The notes under the pieces were generated by a model. That model searched no databases and was not told where the DNA came from. It saw only the letters and a list, made by a program, of their open reading frames with translations. A program made the translations under genes and the position numbers. A stretch of DNA of 39,720 nt, taken from NCBI GenBank assembly GCA_903929535.1, contig CAIYVC010000095.1, forward strand, positions 1 through 39,720, written 5' to 3'. How positions within the stretch are numbered: the stretch's first letter is position 1; the number at the start of each line of letters is the position of its first letter. Source of the stretch: an uncultured Caulobacteraceae bacterium (GTDB lineage Bacteria; Pseudomonadota; Alphaproteobacteria; Caulobacterales; Caulobacteraceae). Below are positions 25,934 to 33,612 of this stretch, one piece after another.

Positions 25934-27408
25934 GCGGATACTCCGGAACGGGACAGGTCACGGCCGAGCCTGAGCACGGCGCGCACCAGAATCTCGATGT
26001 CCTCGATCCGGGTGCGGTGGTTGACGATGGCGGCGCGGATGGCGAGGCGGCCGTCCAGCACCGTGGTCGAGGGTGCGGCGAGGCCGGACTCCTGCAAGAC
26101 GGTGACGATCTCGGCGTTCAGCCGGTCAGGATCAGGCCCGAGATAGCGAAAGCAGACGATGTTCAGCGCCACCGGCGCCAGCCGCTCCAGCTCCGGCTCC
26201 TCATCCACCCGCCGAGCGAGGGCTTGGGCCACATGGCAGGTGTTGGCGATGGCCTCTCCCATGGCCGCGGCGCCGTAGGTCTTGAAGGCGAACCACACCT
26301 TCAGCGCGCGGAAGCCCCTCGACAGGTCCGGACCGTAGTCGCAGAGCCACGGCTGGCCCGCCGCCAGCCCGCGCGCGTGGCGCTGCAGATAGGGAGCGGC
26401 GGTGGCGAAGGCGGCGCGGTGCTTGGCCTCGTCGCGCATCAGGACGAAGCCGGCGTCATAGGGAGCCTGTCCCCATTTGTGGAAGTCGAAGGCGATCGAC
26501 TGGGCCCGCTCGATCCCGGCGAACAGGGGCGCCAGCTCTTCGGACAGCTTGCCCAGCGCCCCGAAGGCGCCGTCCACATGCAGCCACAGCCGGTCACGCT
26601 GGGCGATGTCGGCCAGGGCGCCCAAATCGTCGATGGCCCCGATGTCCACGCTGCCCGCCGTGCCGACGATCAGGAAGGGCTTCAGCCCCGCCGCGCGGTC
26701 CCCCGCGATAGCCTGTTCCAGGGCGTCCGTCCGTATCCGCCCCGCGCCGTCCACGGGGATCAGCCGCAGCGAGCCCGAGCCCAGACCCGCCATATCCAGC
26801 GCCTTGGCGATGCAGCTGTGCGCGCTGGTGGAGGCATAGGCGACGAGGCCGGAGTCTCCCACCCCCTCGACCCGCGACTCTTGACCCAACGCATCGGCTC
26901 GGGCCGCCAGCACCGCGATCATATTGGCCAGGGAGGTGCCAGTGACGAACAGGCCGCTGGAGCCCTCCGGGAAGCCGAACAGCGCCGCCATCCAGCGGAT
27001 CACCTGCTTTTCCACATCCACCGGGATGTGGTCGCGCCCGCCGAGGTTGGCGTTCAGCCCCGCCGCCAGCATGTCGGCCAGGATGCCGGCGACGTTCCCG
27101 CCGCCGTTGACCCAGCCCATGAAGCGCGGATGCGGATTGCCCGCGGCGTGGGGCAGGATCAGACGCTTGAACTCGTCATGAACGTCGGCGAGATCGCTGG
27201 CCTCCCACGGCAGGGGCGCGTCGAACGCGGCCCGCACCTCATCGGGGATCGGCTGCCAGACCGGTCCTTCGCGGATGTGCTGCACATGATCCAGGATGTC
27301 GTCCAGCATCCGGTGCGCCTGGGCGCGCGCGGCGTCCCAATCGCGCGGATCGAGGTCTCGCGGACCGGCGTCCTGGGAAGCGGACGAAGAGGGCTCGGTG
27401 ATGTCCAT
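25930..27408 (-). CDS. Group II PLP-dependent decarboxylase
   Basis: 492 residues from ATG 27408; a TTG at 27420 would add four. This is a pyridoxal-dependent decarboxylase of PF00282 (aromatic amino acid, glutamate, diaminobutyrate and tyrosine decarboxylases). Seen motifs: NPHPRFMGWV for the substrate pocket, the phosphate loop VTGTSLANM (155-163), H197 in STSAHSCI that stacks on PLP, D279 in HVDGAFG, and the Schiff-base Lys K311 in FDFHKWGQ. A Phe sits where many relatives have Pro (DPHKW). The product is therefore probably an amine from an amino acid; specificity cannot be read. It lies 48 bases after the ABC binding-protein frame on the same strand and overlaps the ATP-grasp gene, suggesting one operon. 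Confidence 0.93.
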   Translation of the reverse strand: MDITEPSSSASQDAGPRDLDPRDWDAARAQAHRMLDDILDHVQHIREGPVWQPIPDEVRAAFDAPLPWEASDLADVHDEFKRLILPHAAGNPHPRFMGWVNGGGNVAGILADMLAAGLNANLGGRDHIPVDVEKQVIRWMAALFGFPEGSSGLFVTGTSLANMIAVLAARADALGQESRVEGVGDSGLVAYASTSAHSCIAKALDMAGLGSGSLRLIPVDGAGRIRTDALEQAIAGDRAAGLKPFLIVGTAGSVDIGAIDDLGALADIAQRDRLWLHVDGAFGALGKLSEELAPLFAGIERAQSIAFDFHKWGQAPYDAGFVLMRDEAKHRAAFATAAPYLQRHARGLAAGQPWLCDYGPDLSRGFRALKVWFAFKTYGAAAMGEAIANTCHVAQALARRVDEEPELERLAPVALNIVCFRYLGPDPDRLNAEIVTVLQESGLAAPSTTVLDGRLAIRAAIVNHRTRIEDIEILVRAVLRLGRDLSRSGVSA

Positions 27409-27456
27409 AGGTGCGGGCAAGGTGCGCCGATTCCCTCCTCTAGTTCAGAGTGGGCT

Positions 27457-28251
27457 CTAGTTCAGGCCGGAAACCTTGGACAGGAAGGCGGCGGCCTCTG
27501 CGGGCGTGGCCTTGGCCTGGTCGCGGTCGACCATCAGATTGGCCTCGCGCATGTGATCCACCGCCACGGCCCCGATCATCGGCTGCAGCGCCCTGAGCAG
27601 CCGCCCGTCGCCCGCGCGCCGGGGCGAGATCAGCAGCACAGCGTCATAGGCCGGGATGGCGCCCTTGGGGTCGGTCAGCACGGTCAGATGGTCCTGAGCG
27701 ATGCGGCCATCACTGGAGAAGGCCGAGATGACGTCCGCCTCACCGTCGCCGAGCGCCCGGTACATGAAGGTCGGGTTGTAGGCCTTGGAGGCCTTGAAGT
27801 TCAGGCCATAGGCGCCCTTGAGCGCGGCCCATTCCGGACGGCTGAGGAATTCCAGGTCGCCGCCCAGCGTCAGGTCCGGCGCGCGGCTCGCGAGATCGGC
27901 GATGGTCGCTAGATGCAGCGCCTTGGCTCGCTCCGACTTCATGGCCAGGGCGTAGGCGTTCTCGAAACCGAGCGGACCCAGCACGACGACGCCGTATTTG
28001 TCCTTCAGAGTCTTGGTCAGCTCATCCAGCATCACCTTGCGGTCCGGCGTGTCCTTGCGGCCCAGCACATTGGTCCAGAGGGTGCCGGAATAGTCGACAT
28101 AGGCGTCGATCTCGCCGGCCTGCAGAGCGCGGAAGATGACCGCCGAGCCCAGCCCCTGGTGTTGCCTGACCCGCGCGCCGGTGGCCTTCAGCCGCTCACC
28201 CATCATCTCGGCCAGGATGAACTGCTCGGAGAAGTTCTTGGCCCCGATCAC
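27457..28251 (-). CDS. OpuC-type substrate-binding domain, probably 3' part of a frameshifted fusion gene
   Basis: 264 residues beginning at a GTG with VIGAKNFSEQFILAEMMGE, the exact start of the mature OpuAC/OpuC-type binding domain (PF04069), with AYVDYSGTLWTNVL and FKASKAYNPTFMYRALGDGEADVI further on. Members bind quaternary amines such as glycine betaine or choline; EgtU relatives bind ergothioneine. No signal peptide precedes it, so as a free protein it could not reach the periplasm. Its frame continues the permease frame if one base of the C5 tract at 28258-28262 is removed, giving a 520-residue permease-binding-protein fusion, a common architecture. The last codons and stop lie in an 11-base direct repeat (27438-27448 and 27455-27465). 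Confidence 0.88.
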   Translation of the reverse strand: MIGAKNFSEQFILAEMMGERLKATGARVRQHQGLGSAVIFRALQAGEIDAYVDYSGTLWTNVLGRKDTPDRKVMLDELTKTLKDKYGVVVLGPLGFENAYALAMKSERAKALHLATIADLASRAPDLTLGGDLEFLSRPEWAALKGAYGLNFKASKAYNPTFMYRALGDGEADVISAFSSDGRIAQDHLTVLTDPKGAIPAYDAVLLISPRRAGDGRLLRALQPMIGAVAVDHMREANLMVDRDQAKATPAEAAAFLSKVSGLN

Positions 28252-29020
28252 ATAGCGCCCCCGAGCCGGTCATGCCACCCGCCAGCGATGGCGCGATGAT
28301 CAGAGCCGCGCCGATCACCAGGCTGGCAGCGCCGAGCGCCACCCGCCGCCGGTCGCGCATCGCCAGCCCCTTCTCGACCAGGCCCAAAAGCTGGTCCGCC
28401 GCCATGGCCAGGATCGCCGCCGCTGCGCAGCCGAACAGCACGAACACCCAGTTCTCTGTCTGCAACCCCGCGAAGATGTAGTCCCCGAGGCTGGTCTGGC
28501 CGACCGGGGTCGACAGGGTGGCAGCGCCGATGGTCCAGACCGCCGCCGTCCGCACCCCCGCCATCACCACCGGCGCCGCCAGAGGCGCCTCGACCTTCCA
28601 CAACCGCTGGGAAGGCGTCATGCCGACGCCGTCGGCAGCCTCCAACACCGCGGGATCGACGCCCAGCAGGCCCGTCACCCCGTTTCTCAGGATCGGCAGC
28701 ATCGAATAGAGGGTCAGGGCCAGCAGCGACGGCAGGAAGCCCAGCGCCGGCAGGGTCCAGCCGAACAGGGCATGGGTCACCATCGACAGGGCCAGCAGCA
28801 GCGGGAAGAACAGGGCCAGCAAGGCCAAGCCGGGGATGGTCTGGATCAGGCTGGCGATGGCGAGCACCGGCCAGCGCAGACGCGGATTGCGCGCAGCGGC
28901 CACCGATAGCGGCAGGCTGATAGCCAGTCCCAGCAACAGAGCGGCTGAGCTCAACAGGACGTGTTGCCCTAGATAGCCGGGCAGCAGTCTCCAGGCGGCA
29001 GCGAACTGACCGTCGCTCAT
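28196..29020 (-). CDS. OpuC-type ABC permease, probably 5' part of a frameshifted fusion gene
   Basis: 274 residues as it stands. Six hydrophobic helices of a binding-protein-dependent permease are seen, with the loop after LLGVDPAVLEAADGVGMTPSQRLWKVEAPLAAP (EAA motif) that contacts the ATPase. A further helix, VALGAASLVIGAALIIAPSL, would carry a fused domain into the periplasm. After GGMTGSG the frame becomes an out-of-frame reading of the binding domain and ends in nonsense at 28196. The ATG start at 29020 overlaps the ATPase stop (ATGA). With the next frame it should form one protein; see the frameshift site at 28258-28262. Confidence 0.88.
   Translation of the reverse strand: MSDGQFAAAWRLLPGYLGQHVLLSSAALLLGLAISLPLSVAAARNPRLRWPVLAIASLIQTIPGLALLALFFPLLLALSMVTHALFGWTLPALGFLPSLLALTLYSMLPILRNGVTGLLGVDPAVLEAADGVGMTPSQRLWKVEAPLAAPVVMAGVRTAAVWTIGAATLSTPVGQTSLGDYIFAGLQTENWVFVLFGCAAAAILAMAADQLLGLVEKGLAMRDRRRVALGAASLVIGAALIIAPSLAGGMTGSGALCDRGQELLRAVHPGRDDG
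28258..28262 (-). other. Probable frameshift site (C5 tract) splitting the permease-binding-protein fusion
   Basis: Five C on the plus strand (five G in the mRNA). Reading four instead of five joins permease GGMTGSG to RYVIGAKNFSEQ of the binding domain, in frame and with a natural linker. The overlapping ends (28196-28251) are the same bases read in two frames. It could be a sequencing error, a real mutation or slippage. Confidence 0.8.
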
Positions 29021-29787
29021 TGGCGGGCCATCAGAGCCGCGACCCGGTCGGCCTGCTGTTTCGGCGAGGCCATCAAGGCGGCGACATAGGGGTCGGCGGC
29101 GCCTGTCAGCAGGTTGCGCGGCGTGTCGTCGGCCAGCACCCGCCCGCCCTTCATCACCACGATTCGGTCGGCCAGCAGCACCGCTTCGGAGACGTCATGG
29201 GTGACCATCACCGTGGTCAGACCCAGCTTGTCGTGCAGCGCGCGGTAGGCGTCGCCCAGTTCGATGCGGGTGACCGGATCCAGCGCACCGAATGGCTCGT
29301 CCATCAGCATCACCCTGGGCCGCGCCGCCAGGGCCCGCGCCACGCCGATCCGCTGACGCTCTCCGCCGGACAGGGCGCTCGGAAAACGCGCGGCATAGTC
29401 CTGAGGCAGAGCCACGAGGTCGAGCAGTTCGGCGATGCGCGGCGCGATCTCGTCCTCGGCCCAGCCCAGCAGGCGCGGCGTAACCGCGATGTTCTCGGCC
29501 ACGGTCAGGTGCGGAAACAGCCCCACCCCCTGAAACACATAGCCGATGCCACGTCGCAACTGCGGGCCCGGCTCATCACCCACGGGCCGCCCGTCCAGGC
29601 GCACCTCGCCCATGTCCGGGTCGATCAGGCGGTTGATGGTCTTGAGGGTGGTGGTCTTGCCCGATCCGGAGGTCCCGACCAGGGCGACGAAGCGCCCTGC
29701 CGCGATCTCGAGGCTGACGTCATTGAGCGCCAGGGCGCCGCCGTAGGACTTGCTGACCTTGTCGATCGCGATCAGGGGAGCGGCCAT
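29017..29787 (-). CDS. ABC transporter ATPase, OpuC/glycine-betaine type
   Basis: 256 residues; the cytoplasmic ATPase of the importer. Walker A is GTSGSGKTT, with LKTINRLIDPD after it as in OpuCA/ProV. The Q-loop is YVFQGVGLFPHLT, the signature LSGGERQRIGVARAL, Walker B RVMLMDEPFGALD and the H-loop VMVTHDVSEA. It ends without the tandem CBS domains that sense ionic strength in OpuA-type ATPases, so it may not be osmotically gated. First gene of a minus-strand run of ATPase, permease, binding domain, decarboxylase and ATP-grasp, with its stop overlapping the permease start. Confidence 0.93.
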   Translation of the reverse strand: MAAPLIAIDKVSKSYGGALALNDVSLEIAAGRFVALVGTSGSGKTTTLKTINRLIDPDMGEVRLDGRPVGDEPGPQLRRGIGYVFQGVGLFPHLTVAENIAVTPRLLGWAEDEIAPRIAELLDLVALPQDYAARFPSALSGGERQRIGVARALAARPRVMLMDEPFGALDPVTRIELGDAYRALHDKLGLTTVMVTHDVSEAVLLADRIVVMKGGRVLADDTPRNLLTGAADPYVAALMASPKQQADRVAALMARQ

Positions 29788-29833
29788 GTCGCGAGGCTAG
29801 GCCATTTGCGCAGGGGCGGCCAGCGCCCGAGCG

Positions 29834-29888
29834 CCGGAGGAGCCCAAACCCTAAAAAGAGCCTGAGCCCCTCCGGACCCGTACCGGGT
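29834..29888 (-). terminator. Possible terminator hairpins after the DUF2171 gene
   Basis: In the minus-strand transcript after the DUF2171 stop there is a small hairpin ACCCG/CGGGT (29876-29880/29884-29888). A longer inverted pair CCGGAGG/CCTCCGG (29834-29840/29869-29875) encloses a T5 run. Neither is followed by a clean T-tract, so the call is weak. Confidence 0.35.
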
Positions 29889-29893
29889 TCTAT

Positions 29894-30127
29894 CTAGTTG
29901 GCCTTGGTCCAGCGGGCTTCGGCCTCGTCCTTGTCCAGATTCAGGTGAACCTTCTCGTCGATGTAATCGACCCAGCTCAGCGGGATCAGGTGGTGCTTGC
30001 CCATGGCTTGCAGGTCCATCTTGGCCAACTCGATCTCGGAGCCGCGGACATGATCCACGCGGCCGACGTGCTTGCCGTCCGAGCTGAGGACTTCCATGTG
30101 TTCAGTGATTTGGGAGGATTCGATCAT
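29894..30127 (-). CDS. DUF2171 family protein (PRC-barrel-like)
   Basis: 77 residues from ATG 30127 (start MIESSQITEHMEVLSSDG). The short beta-rich sequence VGRVDHVRGSEIEL, HHLIPLSWVDYIDEKVHLNL followed by a charged helix (KDEAEARW) matches DUF2171, a PRC-barrel-like fold of unknown role, often stress-induced and seen in alphaproteobacteria. Acidic, soluble, no signal peptide. The frame upstream of 30127 has no family character. Divergent from the DUF4169 gene with 96 bases between. Confidence 0.87.
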   Translation of the reverse strand: MIESSQITEHMEVLSSDGKHVGRVDHVRGSEIELAKMDLQAMGKHHLIPLSWVDYIDEKVHLNLDKDEAEARWTKAN

Positions 30128-30223
30128 GGTCTTGCCTCGATTGAGAGCCCGCGGACTGCGGACGCCCCTGCACAACCCGCAACGCGGCTTGGCCGTTGCA
30201 CGCAATCGGCGCTAGGCTGGGCC

Positions 30224-30412
30224 ATGGCTGACAATGTGATCAACCTCAACAAGGCCCGCAAAGCGCGCGACAAGGCCGCCAAGAACGCCAAGGCGGCGGA
30301 GAACCGCGCCGGTCACGGCCGCACCAAGGGCGAGAAGGCCAAGGGCATATCCATGGCCGAAAAGCTCAAGCAGGTGCTGGACGACGCCAAGCGCGACCGC
30401 GACCCCAAATAG
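30224..30412 (+). CDS. DUF4169 family small basic protein
   Basis: 62 residues, starting MADNVINLNKARKARDKAAK. The VINLNKARKA start followed by a Lys/Ala-rich helix (KAAENRAGHGRTKGEK) is the hallmark of DUF4169. Highly basic, probably one long helix, perhaps nucleic-acid binding; the function is unknown. The next gene's GTG starts directly after the TAG stop with no gap, so translation is coupled. DUF4169 followed by an RHH protein is a pairing often seen in alphaproteobacteria. Confidence 0.88.
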   Translation: MADNVINLNKARKARDKAAKNAKAAENRAGHGRTKGEKAKGISMAEKLKQVLDDAKRDRDPK

Positions 30413-30628
30413 GTGGCCGCCCTCTCCAAACGATCCCTGCTGCTAGCGGGCCACGCCACCTCCCTGGCGCTCGAACCATCGTTCTGGGCGGTGCTGGAGC
30501 AGATGGCGGCGCACAAGGCGGTCAGCCTGCCGGCCCTGCTCGTGGACCTCGACGCCGAGCGCGGTGAAGCGTCCCTGGCCTCCACCTGCCGGGTCGCGGC
30601 CCTGCAATGGACGCAGCACAGGCCCTAG
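30413..30628 (+). CDS. Ribbon-helix-helix domain protein
   Basis: 71 residues from a GTG immediately after the DUF4169 stop. SKRSLLLAGHATSLALEPSFWAVLEQMA fits the RHH_4 (PF13467) pattern: a strand with basic residues that would enter the DNA major groove, then two helices. The C-terminus LASTCRVAALQWTQ is typical. Likely a dimeric DNA-binding regulator or nucleoid-associated protein; no target is known. Stop 84 bases before the helicase gene. Confidence 0.85.
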   Translation: MAALSKRSLLLAGHATSLALEPSFWAVLEQMAAHKAVSLPALLVDLDAERGEASLASTCRVAALQWTQHRP

Positions 30629-30712
30629 ACCCCAGCGCTGCAGCCCTTATATCCGGGCGTCCGCGTGCTACATTCGTTCTCACGCGACCGTCAGTGATTC
30701 AGGAACCTGCGT

Positions 30713-33046
30713 TTGTCCGACCCCGAGCTTCCCGCTGTCCGCATCAGCGACCTTGCCCGCCCGCAAGGCCCGCGCACGGCTGACTATCTGGAGGGTCTGA
30801 ATCCGGAGCAGCGCCGGGCGGTGGAAGCCATCGAAGGACCGGTTCTGGTGCTGGCGGGCGCGGGCACGGGCAAGACGCGGGTGCTGACCACCCGCCTGGC
30901 CCACATCCTCAGCCTGGGCCGGGCGCGGCCCTGGGAGCTGCTGGTCGTTACCTTCACCAACAAGGCCGCCCGCGAGATGCGCGAGCGGATCACCCACCTG
31001 ATCGGTCCGGAAGCCGAGGGCCTGCGCTGGCTCGGCACCTTCCACTCCGTCGCCGCCCAGATCCTGCGCCGCCACGCCGAGTTGGTGGGCCTGAAATCCA
31101 GCTTCACCATCCTGGACGACGACGATCAGGAGCGGCTGCTCAAGCAGCTGCTGGAAGCCGAGAGCATCGACCTGAAGCGCTGGACACCGCGCCTGTTGGC
31201 CGGGCTGATCGACCAGTGGAAGAACCGCGGCTGGACCCCGGAAAAGCTGCCCCCCGCCGAGAGCGCCGCCTTCGCCAACAACCGCGGCCAGGCCCTCTAC
31301 AAGATGTACCAGGACCGCCTGCGCGTGCTGAACGCCTGCGATTTCGGCGACCTGCTGCTGCACAACCTGACCATCTTCACCTCGCACCCCGACGTGCTGG
31401 CCGATTTCCACAACCGCTTCCGCTACATCCTGGTGGATGAATACCAGGACACCAACGTCGCCCAGTATCTGTGGCTGCGGCTGCTGGCCCAGGCGCGCCA
31501 GAACGTCTGCTGCGTGGGCGACGACGACCAGTCGATCTACGGCTGGCGGGGCGCTGAGGTGGACAACATCCTGCGCTTCGAGCGCGACTTCCCCGGCGCC
31601 GAGGTCATCCGCCTGGAGCGCAACTACCGCTCGACAGAGCACATCCTCGGGGCCGCCTCGGGCCTGATCAAGGCCAACAAGGGCCGGCTCGGCAAGACGC
31701 TTTGGACAGAGGACAAGGGCGGCGAGAAGGTCCAGGTGCGCGGGGTCTGGGACGGCGAGGCGGAGAGCCGCCTGATCGCCGAGGAGATCGAACGCTTCAA
31801 GCGCAAGGGCCGCAAATACCGCGACGTCGCCATCCTGGTGCGCGCCTCCTTCCAGATGCGGGCCTTCGAAGAGCGGTTCGTGATGCAGGCCATCCCCTAC
31901 ACGGTGGTCGGCGGCCCGCGCTTCTTCGAGCGGGCGGAAATCCGCGACGCCCACGCCTATCTGCGGCTGATCCAGTCCGAAGACGACGACCTGGCCTTCG
32001 AGCGCATCGTCAACGTCCCCAAGCGCGGCATCGGCGACACCAGCGTGTCCAAGATCCTTCAGATCGCCCGGCACAACAACGTCTCGGCCATCCTTGCCGC
32101 GCACGGCCTGGTCAATACCGACGAGCTGCCTGCCCGCACCCGTACGTCCCTGTCCAACTTCCTGCGCGATCTGGACCGCTGGCGCGCGCTCGGCCAGGTC
32201 ACGCCCCACGCCCAGCTTCTGGAAACCATCCTGGAGGAGAGCGGCTACACGGACGCCCTTCGCGCCGACAAGGGCCCCACCAGCCAGACCCGCCTGGAGA
32301 ACCTGAAGGAACTGGTCCAGTCGATGGCCGCCTTCGAGGACCTGCAGTCCTACCTGGAGCACGTCTCCCTGGTCATGGACCTGGACCGCGGCCCCGGCGG
32401 TGACGCCGTGCAGATCATGACCCTGCACTCGGCCAAGGGGCTGGAGTTCCCTCTGGTCTTCCTGCCCGGCTGGGAGGAAGGCATGTTCCCCTCGCAGCGC
32501 TCGATGGACGAGAAGGGCGAGAAGGGCCTCGAAGAAGAGCGGCGCCTAGCCTACGTCGGCATCACTCGGGCCAAGGAGGAGGCGCGGCTGTCTTTCGTCG
32601 CCAACCGCCAGGTCTACGGCCGCTGGACCAGCCAATTGCCCAGCCGCTTCATCGACGAACTGCCCCTGGCTCACGTCGAGGCGGGATCGGAGACCGGCTA
32701 TTACGGCGGCGGCCCCGGCATGCAGCAGCCCTCCTCGCGCTGGGAGGACTCCAGCTTCGGCGGCGCCGGTTACTCCTCGCCCGGCTGGCAGCGCGCCCAG
32801 CAGAAGACCGCCGCCCGCACCGGCTACAGCGAGCCCTCCCGGGTCCGCAACCAGCCCATCGAGGGCGAGGGCCGGCTGGTAGCGATCTCCGAGCCGACCG
32901 CCTCCAGCTACAAGCGCGGCGAGCGGGTCTTCCACATCAAGTTCGGCTACGGCGAGGTGGTCGGGGTCGAGGGCAACAAACTCACCGTCGCCTTCGACAA
33001 GGCGGGCGAGAAGAAGGTCATCGACAGCTTCGTGGAGCGGGCTTGA
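30713..33046 (+). CDS. uvrD: ATP-dependent DNA helicase UvrD/PcrA
   Basis: 777 residues; SF1A 3'-5' helicase used in nucleotide excision and mismatch repair and in clearing RecA or stalled polymerases. Seen: the Q-motif LNPEQRRAV, Walker A AGAGTGKT (48-55), motif Ia VTFTNKAAREM, motif II VDEYQDTN (about 241-248), motif III GDDDQSIYGWRGA, motif IV RLERNYRS, motif V TLHSAKGLEFPLVFL and motif VI YVGITRAKEE. A flexible Gly/Ser-rich linker then leads to the C-terminal Tudor-like domain (GERVFHIKFGYGEVVG) known to contact RNA polymerase in PcrA. The TTG at 30713 is the only start before the Q-motif. No LexA box is visible upstream. Confidence 0.96.
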   Translation: MSDPELPAVRISDLARPQGPRTADYLEGLNPEQRRAVEAIEGPVLVLAGAGTGKTRVLTTRLAHILSLGRARPWELLVVTFTNKAAREMRERITHLIGPEAEGLRWLGTFHSVAAQILRRHAELVGLKSSFTILDDDDQERLLKQLLEAESIDLKRWTPRLLAGLIDQWKNRGWTPEKLPPAESAAFANNRGQALYKMYQDRLRVLNACDFGDLLLHNLTIFTSHPDVLADFHNRFRYILVDEYQDTNVAQYLWLRLLAQARQNVCCVGDDDQSIYGWRGAEVDNILRFERDFPGAEVIRLERNYRSTEHILGAASGLIKANKGRLGKTLWTEDKGGEKVQVRGVWDGEAESRLIAEEIERFKRKGRKYRDVAILVRASFQMRAFEERFVMQAIPYTVVGGPRFFERAEIRDAHAYLRLIQSEDDDLAFERIVNVPKRGIGDTSVSKILQIARHNNVSAILAAHGLVNTDELPARTRTSLSNFLRDLDRWRALGQVTPHAQLLETILEESGYTDALRADKGPTSQTRLENLKELVQSMAAFEDLQSYLEHVSLVMDLDRGPGGDAVQIMTLHSAKGLEFPLVFLPGWEEGMFPSQRSMDEKGEKGLEEERRLAYVGITRAKEEARLSFVANRQVYGRWTSQLPSRFIDELPLAHVEAGSETGYYGGGPGMQQPSSRWEDSSFGGAGYSSPGWQRAQQKTAARTGYSEPSRVRNQPIEGEGRLVAISEPTASSYKRGERVFHIKFGYGEVVGVEGNKLTVAFDKAGEKKVIDSFVERA

Positions 33047-33122
33047 AGCCCCTCATCAGGTTTTATCGGCTCAGCTCGAACCGAACCTGACGTTGTGCGC
33101 TCTACATGCAGTGGAGCGCCTG

Positions 33123-33569
33123 ATGAGACCTTCGTTCTTCTACGGAACCGCAATATCGACCGCGATGGGCCTGGTGCTGGGCATGTCCTTACACAGCCCC
33201 TGGGCGTCTCGCGATGGCGGTCCCCAGACTCTGGTGGCGTCGGCCGCCGCCACCGAGTTGGCAAGAAAGCCCAACGCTGACGACCTCATCGAAGCGGCCT
33301 TCCCTTCCGAGCAGCCCGCCGAGTTCGCTAGCACTGACCTGGACATGACCCAGCTGCCTCCGGACTCCCTGCCCGTCGTCCGCCTGACCCGCAGCGGCGG
33401 CCAGCCCATCCCCGCCGCCGAGAGCATCGAGCGCGTCACCGTTGAAGAGGCCGAACAGATCACGACGTCCGACGGCGCGGTCGAAGACAAGGTCGCCGAC
33501 GCCGCGCAGCCTCCCGCGCAACGTCCAATCATCGCCGCCGCCTACACCCCGGGCCCGAGCGGCTTCTGA
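33123..33569 (+). CDS. Small exported protein, unknown
   Basis: 148 residues from ATG 33123, with GGAG (33113-33116) six bases upstream. An N-terminal hydrophobic segment, [19 protein letters not shown], is a signal anchor or peptide. The rest is acidic, Ala/Pro-rich and low in predicted structure ([33 protein letters not shown]). No domain is recognised. It lies between uvrD and prmA, all on the plus strand, 43 bases before prmA. Probably periplasmic. Confidence 0.7.
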   Translation: MRPSFFYGTAISTAMGLVLGMSLHSPWASRDGGPQTLVASAAATELARKPNADDLIEAAFPSEQPAEFASTDLDMTQLPPDSLPVVRLTRSGGQPIPAAESIERVTVEEAEQITTSDGAVEDKVADAAQPPAQRPIIAAAYTPGPSGF

Positions 33570-33612
33570 TCGCGCCTCTCGCCTTTCCGGCCCGCGCTTG
33601 TTAAGCGGGCGC

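Noticed and set aside
28196..28262. Programmed ribosomal frameshifting in the permease-binding-protein gene
   Set aside because: A G5 run alone is not a convincing slippery heptamer and I see no clear stimulatory pseudoknot or hairpin; an indel explains the data more simply.
29834..29888. Riboswitch upstream of the OpuC-type operon
   Set aside because: Only small inverted repeats are visible, and they are better placed as the 3' end of the DUF2171 transcript.
30675..30689. Possible second LexA box before uvrD
   Set aside because: GTTC at 30675 is followed seven bases later by ACCG, not GTTC; only one half-site is present.
33078..33086. GAAC-GAAC pair before the small exported protein gene
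   Set aside because: The half-sites are one base apart instead of seven, so it does not fit the LexA consensus.
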